64,000 nucleotides of DNA from Smallanthus sonchifolius (Eukaryota; Streptophyta; Magnoliopsida; Asterales; Asteraceae), in assembly GCA_023525975.1 (NCBI GenBank), contig CM042021.1, positions 103,771,501 through 103,835,500 on the forward strand, read 5' to 3'. Position numbers and translations under genes: made by a program. Positions within the stretch are counted from its first letter, which is position 1; each line of letters begins with the position of its first letter. The notes under the pieces are model-generated. The model made no database searches. It saw only the letters and a list, made by a program, of their open reading frames with translations, and was not told the DNA's origin. Shown piece by piece: positions 58,895 to 64,000 of the stretch.

Positions 58895-59990
58895 AACCAT
58901 CCAGAACCACCATCGTCTTCGGGGAAGGAGAAGGAAAAAGGAAGAGGAAAGTTGGGTGGTTGTAGCTCGCCGGAGTGGGAGCCCGCCGGAGGAGGCAGGG
59001 CGGCTCCCCTCCTCTCCCGATTCTCCTTTTCTCTCGTTTCACACACACAAGTGTGTGTTTGTGTTTTAGATTGCAAGAAATTTGAGTGTTATATTTTATT
59101 TATTTATTTACTTTTTTTTTGTTCGCGTAACATGTAAGCAACGAAAGATCAGATCAAATCAAATATAGATTTTTATTTTTATTTTTATTTATTAATTTAT
59201 TATTATAATTAATTTAGCTCATATTTTATTTTTTTTCTTATAACGTTTTATGTATAATGTTATAAAATTCCGAACACGTTGTCGGAACGTGCTCATTTTT
59301 CTCTACGTTTCGACCTAAGTTTAATCAGAAACGAAGCAGGTTTAAAATAATATATTTATTATGTGTTTATTGTATAAAGTTCACATATTCGGCTTATGAC
59401 CAGCCCGTTAATGGGCCGAGCCCATCTATGATGAATTAATCGTCAAAAGTAACTAACTCTAATTTCGGGTTGTCATAGAAAATCACCAAATTAGTCATTC
59501 GACCAAACCCAATTAGTAATTTAACCATTAATTTTTTTCTTTTACCAAAAAAATGGACCAACTGAGTAATAACACATGGTTGGCATCTCTAAGAAGGAGA
59601 CGTGGAAAATTTATTGCATCTCCAAAAAGATAAAAAAAAATTTACAAAGAAAATAGGCATCTTCTACTTGAACATGACATCACCTGATAAAAAAATTACT
59701 TATTAACTAATTCAGTCATCTCCTACTTGGAGATGTGGTAAATAAGTGGCATTGCCCAAAAATAATATATAAACAAAATTTTATAATTTTTTTTAAAAAA
59801 ATGTATAGTTTTATATAATATTTTTTTTACAAAAAATATTTAAAAAAGTAATAACTCTAATAAAATAATTTTTTATAAACATAAAATTTGTAATATTATA
59901 TTAATATATGTTTGTAAATATAGATTTTAATATTTTTTTATAAAATATATGTTTATAAATTTTATAAAAAATTATAAATAAAATATGTTT
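58895..59990. repeat. second copy of the 1.1-kb tandem duplication (no MITE)
   Basis: Homologous to 57619-58894 without the MITE, with scattered substitutions and small indels. Confidence 0.88.
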
Positions 59991-60510
59991 ACAAGTTTAT
60001 ATTTACAAATGCATAGTTTTATATAAAATAGGTTTTAAAAAACATTATTTTTTATTTTTTTTTTATTTTTAAAAAAAAATTCTAAAATACGTAAAAAATT
60101 ATATAATAATTTTTTTATAAAACCTTATGAAAATTAATAACTTTTATAAAACCTATTTTATAATTATTTATTTTATAAAGTTTTTATTTGTGAACACTTT
60201 TTTATAAAAAACTTTATTTTACAGATATTTATTTTATAAACATTTGATCCTATAAACATTTATTTTATAAAATCTTTATCCAGAAGCACGTTTTTATAAA
60301 AACTTTATTCTAAAAATATTTATTTTATAAATACTTGGTTTTATAAACATTTATTTTATAATTGATTTAGAAACACTTTTTTTTGTAAAAACTTTATCTT
60401 GTAAACTTTTTTTTGTAAAATAAAAATTATTTTATAGAAGCTTGATTTTATAAATATTTGTTTTATATAAACCTCATTCTATAAAAAAATATTTATTATG
60501 TTTGTTGTTG
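59990..60510. repeat. TTTTATAAA-rich degenerate tandem repeat
   Basis: Repeated words TATTTTATAAACATTT and TTTTATAAAAACTTTAT with no fixed period. Continues the AT-rich tail of the duplicated segment. Confidence 0.75.
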
Positions 60511-61100
60511 TGCTTCGCCCAATTTAAAAATAAAACCCACTAAATGTATGATTTTTACGTCTATAAAAAAAGATAAGGAGGCTGCTCCAGAAAGACCACT
60601 GGCTCAAGAAAACCCACTAAAAAGGTTTTTTTATTGGAAAGCATACAAACGAAAAAGAAAAACATTTATCATAACGAACCTAGTTATTAGCAGCATATAA
60701 AATAACATAAGACAAATAAAAAAAAACTAAAACTAAAGGCACATTTAAGATTAAATAACAATATCGACACATCTAATATTAGAGCTGAGTCTATAAGGTA
60801 TGACTAAAGACAACTAAAGTCAAATACAAAGCAAAAAATAATAATAATAAAGACATAGCAAGTACTAAATCTATATACTTCTCTATATACTAATATTAAA
60901 AAAATTAAAATTTAATTTAAAATTGTTGTATTCTTATTTTAAAATAAAGAAACAAAAAAGAACAAAAAACAATTTAAAACCTTAATTTTAAATATTTTAG
61001 AGAAAAGTGGGTGTCGCGGCTCTTTAGGTGGATGGCAGGAGATGCCATCGATCGCCAAGAAAAGTCAATGATCATATAGTTTTGTGAGTTTCCCACACCC
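60511..61100. other. AT-rich intergenic, no gene seen
   Basis: No recognisable coding or repeat family. Confidence 0.5.
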
Positions 61101-61103
61101 CAT

Positions 61104-61123
61104 TCTCCCCCTCTCTCTCTCTG

Positions 61124-61159
<36 letters not shown>

Positions 61160-61160
61160 C
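61104..61160. repeat. CT then TA microsatellite
   Basis: (CT)n interrupted by GT, followed by (TA)n, about 40 bp upstream of the glycine-rich frame. Confidence 0.9.
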
Positions 61161-61195
61161 ACTATACACATATAAACTTTATAGACGATTCAAAT

Positions 61196-61612
61196 ATGAT
61201 TACCGGTAGAAGTGGGCGTGGAGGAGGTGGTGGTGGAGTTGGAGTTATAGGTGGAGATGGAATTGGTAGCGTTGGAGGTGGTGGTGGAGGTGGCGTTGGA
61301 GGTGGTGGTGGAGGTGGCGTTGGAGGTGGAGGTGGAGGTGGAGTAGGAGTTAGAGGTGGCCGTAGAGGTAGCGTTGGCCGTGGAAGTGGCGTTGGTGGTG
61401 GAGATAGAATTGGTAGCGTTGGCCGTGGAAGAGGCGTTGGTGGTGGAGATAGAATTGGCCGTGGAGGTGGAGTTGGCCGTGAAGGTGGAGGCGAGATTGG
61501 CCGTGGAGGTGGAGGCGGGCGTGAAGGTGGAGAGCTTTCAATTTACATCCCCTCAACAGCGAATACACACCGTACTCGGTTAGAATTCCATCTGTTTTTT
61601 TTTCCTTATTAA
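61196..61612 (+). CDS. glycine-rich low-complexity ORF, doubtful gene
   Basis: An ATG at 61196 opens 138 codons dominated by Gly, Val and Arg (GRGGGGGGVG, then repeated VGGGDRIG and VGRGRG), ending IPSTANTHRTRLEFHLFFFPY. The DNA is a GGTGGAGGTGGCGTTGG-type minisatellite. A TATA-like tract and CT-rich leader lie just upstream. No signal peptide or RNA-binding domain is seen. It could be a small glycine-rich protein, but the same DNA is also open in two other frames, as expected for a repeat, so coding is unproven. Confidence 0.25.
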   Translation: MITGRSGRGGGGGGVGVIGGDGIGSVGGGGGGGVGGGGGGGVGGGGGGGVGVRGGRRGSVGRGSGVGGGDRIGSVGRGRGVGGGDRIGRGGGVGREGGGEIGRGGGGGREGGELSIYIPSTANTHRTRLEFHLFFFPY

Positions 61613-62607
61613 ACATGATCATTATTTGGTGATTACTTATTCGAAAATCCTCAAGATGCGCTTCTGACCACTTGATTCCTTCGTTCTGTTGACTCTTTTC
61701 TTCTAAAAATGTACCTCCGAATACGGCGGACCCGAGCGCCGGTGGTGATCTAAACCACACGTCGGGTGACGGTGCTGCGCCGTGGGATTCGCGGGTATTA
61801 GAGGGGAAGTTCTTGGAAGAATTGCGTCAAAGAGAGATTGAAGTTATTCTAGGGATTTCATATGGGGGCTTCATTTTGAAGTTGTTACAAATAGGGGCTA
61901 TCGCCAATGGTATTGGGGAATTTCTCCTCTTCATAGGCGTGTCAGCTTGCTTGCAGGTGATAGTACAGCCTTGCCTGACCTAAATAGAAACTCGCCAATG
62001 TACCGGCAAGTTTCTTAATTTTTTTTTTGTCTTCTAGCTTCCAAGAAGCTTGCCAATGACACCGGCGAGTTTCTTGAATTGTCAAATCACCCTGAGTAAC
62101 TCCAGAATTGCTTTAATTTTTGTCTTTACCCTACTAGGAATGTTTCTCTGCGTTTCAGGGAATCCGGAAAAGTAATTGTTAGTACAAAGAAAATTATGAA
62201 AATACAACTTTAGGTGGAGTTAATTTTTTTTTTAACAAGAATCTCGAATTTTTAGTTGGAGTGATTGTAGGTGAAGTTAAAAGAAAAAAAAAAGAAACTC
62301 GCCAATAGGAATGGCGAGCTTCTAGGTAAAACTCGTCAACGGGAATGGCGAGCTTCAAGTGTGTGAGAAGGAGAAGATCGCCATTGGGAATGGCTAGTTT
62401 ATGCCTACCTCGCCATTGTCATCGGCGAGGTCGGACAAGGATGTACTAACCACCTGAAACCCATCTGACACGCCTAAGTGGACGAGGAGCTCACCAATGG
62501 TAGTGGCGATGAGCCCCTAAATGAAAGAAGTTAAAAAACGAGCCCCCAGGTGAAAAAGGTTAAAAAAAACTAGGCTTAGTTATAAATTTTTTTTTACATC
62601 GGGGTTG
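61613..62607. repeat. intergenic region with dispersed CTCGCC/GGCGAG hairpins
   Basis: At least seven inverted repeats of the form (A)CTCGCC-N8/9-GGCGAG(T) lie at about 61899, 61988, 62046, 62293, 62333, 62382, 62414 and 62487. No ORF of note. Confidence 0.75.
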
Positions 62608-64000
62608 TGTAACATCCCAAATAATGACAAGACAAATAGAAAAGGGAAATAAAGTGGACTTGGCCAAAATTTCGGCCCATGGGCCGAAAGGAAAAGGGGG
62701 AAACCCCATTACAAAACAGCAGCTTCAACCCAAACCCCTCTCATTTCATCTTCCTGCGCAAGAATACTAGAGAGAGAGAGAGAGAGAGCGATCGGCTTGT
62801 GAAGAAAACCGCAAGGAGAAGACTCAAGGGCTCGGGAATCATCCGACTCCACCATTTCAGCGCATAGCAACAGAAATCGGGCCTGTTGAGGTAAGCATCG
62901 CCTCTGATTCTGAGTCTTTGCATGTCTCGGGTTTAAATCAAATAAAGATACGATTTTTGCATATGAAACTTGAAACAAATCACGTATTTGAACTCAAGAA
63001 CGATAAAGGAAGGTGTTTAACGTAAAATGTTCAAGGTTTAATCGATTGGAAATAAGTTGGCTAGAGCAAGGTTCTGGTCAGGGAAGATGCAGACCCATGA
63101 CTCGAAACTATCTAGTTTCGATAGCAGCCAATGACTCGAAACTACTATAGTTTCGATAGGAACTCAGGACTCGAAACTACCTAGTTTCGAGTGTCACCTT
63201 GAACCTAAACTAAGATTTTTCATAAGTTAATGACTCGAAACTACCTAGTTTCGATAGAAGGATTATGACTCGAAACTACCTAGTTTCGATAGAAGGATTA
63301 TGACTCGAAACTACCTAGTTTCGATAGAAGGATTATGACTCGAAACTACCTAGTTTCGAGTGTAAGACCATAGCTCGAAACTACCATAGTTTCGATGCGA
63401 CCCACCTCCCGAAACTACTGAGTTCAAGAACAGTAATGTCTAGTGTCATTTAGGAGCCCTACCTTATATGTATGACTTTATTATACAGATAGTGGGTGAC
63501 CTTAGTGACGTTTCGAAACCAGCTATTATACTTCAGGGACCCGCCCATCAGGTGAGTTCTATGTGCCCCCTTCTAAGTTATGTGCAAATGATTTATAAAT
63601 GTTTTGGGGCTGAAATGTATACACTAAATGAATAAATGAAATGAATGTCAATGTGACCATACGTGATATAATAAGGTATATGTGTAGATACATATGAAAG
63701 TGAATAATGAATTATGAACAAAGAACAACACGTATGTTTACAAAGAATGAATGAATGAATGGTATAACGTAAATAAATGAAATCTTGCTTTATAAATATA
63801 TATATTGCATGCTAAGAATGTAAGTATACGTTATGGACGGAAACGAAGCTAACGGCTACTACGGTAGACGGACGACCACTTGACTATTATGCAGCTAGAG
63901 AAGGAAGTCTAGAAAGTTAGACTAATTAAAGGCCACTACGGTGGAGTAAGTCGCTAAAACAATATGCGGCTGCATAATTAGCTCAAGTGGGAAACGGATG
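62608..64000 (+). repeat. left part of a long chromovirus-type LTR, cut by window end
   Basis: Starts TGTAACATCCCAAATAATG, the same terminus as the solo LTRs. A GA microsatellite at 62769-62788, an exon-like stretch ending at a GTAAGC donor near 62891, and the hairpin array at 63095-63420 lie within it. Its right end and internal domain are beyond the window. Confidence 0.75.
63095..63420. repeat. about 9-copy array of near-perfect palindromes
   Basis: Units of about 32-40 bp each contain ACTCGAAACTA then 2 bases then TAGTTTCGAGT or TAGTTTCGAT. The three units between about 63227 and 63335 are almost identical with a 35-bp period; the outer units are more diverged. Confidence 0.9.

Noticed and set aside
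61350..61760. Minus-strand His/Leu-rich ORF
   Set aside because: Antisense shadow of the glycine-rich minisatellite.

Overview
This is eukaryotic plant nuclear DNA: AT-rich, intron-bearing and dominated by transposable elements. The mix of very long chromovirus-type LTRs (TGTAACATCC ... TGTGACA), Tat/Ogre-like Ty3/gypsy elements, ATREP-like Helitrons and hAT/Harbinger MITEs suggests a large-genome eudicot. Asteraceae is my guess, but that is inference and not proven by the sequence.

One intact host gene is visible: a plus-strand 2,3-bisphosphoglycerate-dependent phosphoglycerate mutase at about 10.4-15.4 kb. It has a leader exon in the 5' UTR and seven coding exons that join in frame into a 347-residue, probably plastid-targeted protein. 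Its introns hold a SINE-like insertion, a MITE, short tandem repeats and, in the leader intron, a tandem duplication that copied the 3' splice site and the start-codon context.

Everything else is repeat landscape. 0-2.7 kb: a 1.7-kb solo LTR with a perfect 5-bp TSD, inside a Ty1/copia-like remnant. 2.8-3.2 kb: a tandem duplication. 3.2-9.6 kb: old, mostly unassignable repeats, one decayed CCHC-type reading frame and a primer-binding site. 17.6-24.5 kb: a young, structurally complete LTR element (5-bp TSD, near-identical LTRs, PBS, PPT) that encodes only Gag plus protease; the place of RT, RNase H and integrase is taken by about 26 copies of a 62/63-bp hairpin-forming minisatellite. 24.5-35.8 kb: hAT-type and Harbinger-type MITEs, several Helitrons, a decayed LINE and a SINE. 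35.8-47 kb: a large apparently non-coding LTR element (LARD-like) on the minus strand, with a 3.06-kb solo LTR nested in its right LTR and a chromovirus RT fragment in its left LTR. 48.6-52.6 kb: a decayed gag-pro-RT Ty3/gypsy element related to the 17.6-kb element. 52.6-55 kb: Helitron ends and a 619-bp hAT-like element. 55-60 kb: LTR-like sequence and a 1.1-kb tandem duplication, one copy of which carries a MITE with its empty site preserved in the other copy. 61-64 kb: a glycine-rich low-complexity ORF, an array of dispersed hairpins, and the start of another long LTR that runs off the window.

Two themes recur. First, families of short inverted repeats (hairpins) are amplified inside several unrelated elements. 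Second, tRNA-like A-box/B-box modules occur at ten or more places, including in LTRs and at a similar distance from several Helitron 3' ends. All calls were read by eye, with no database search.
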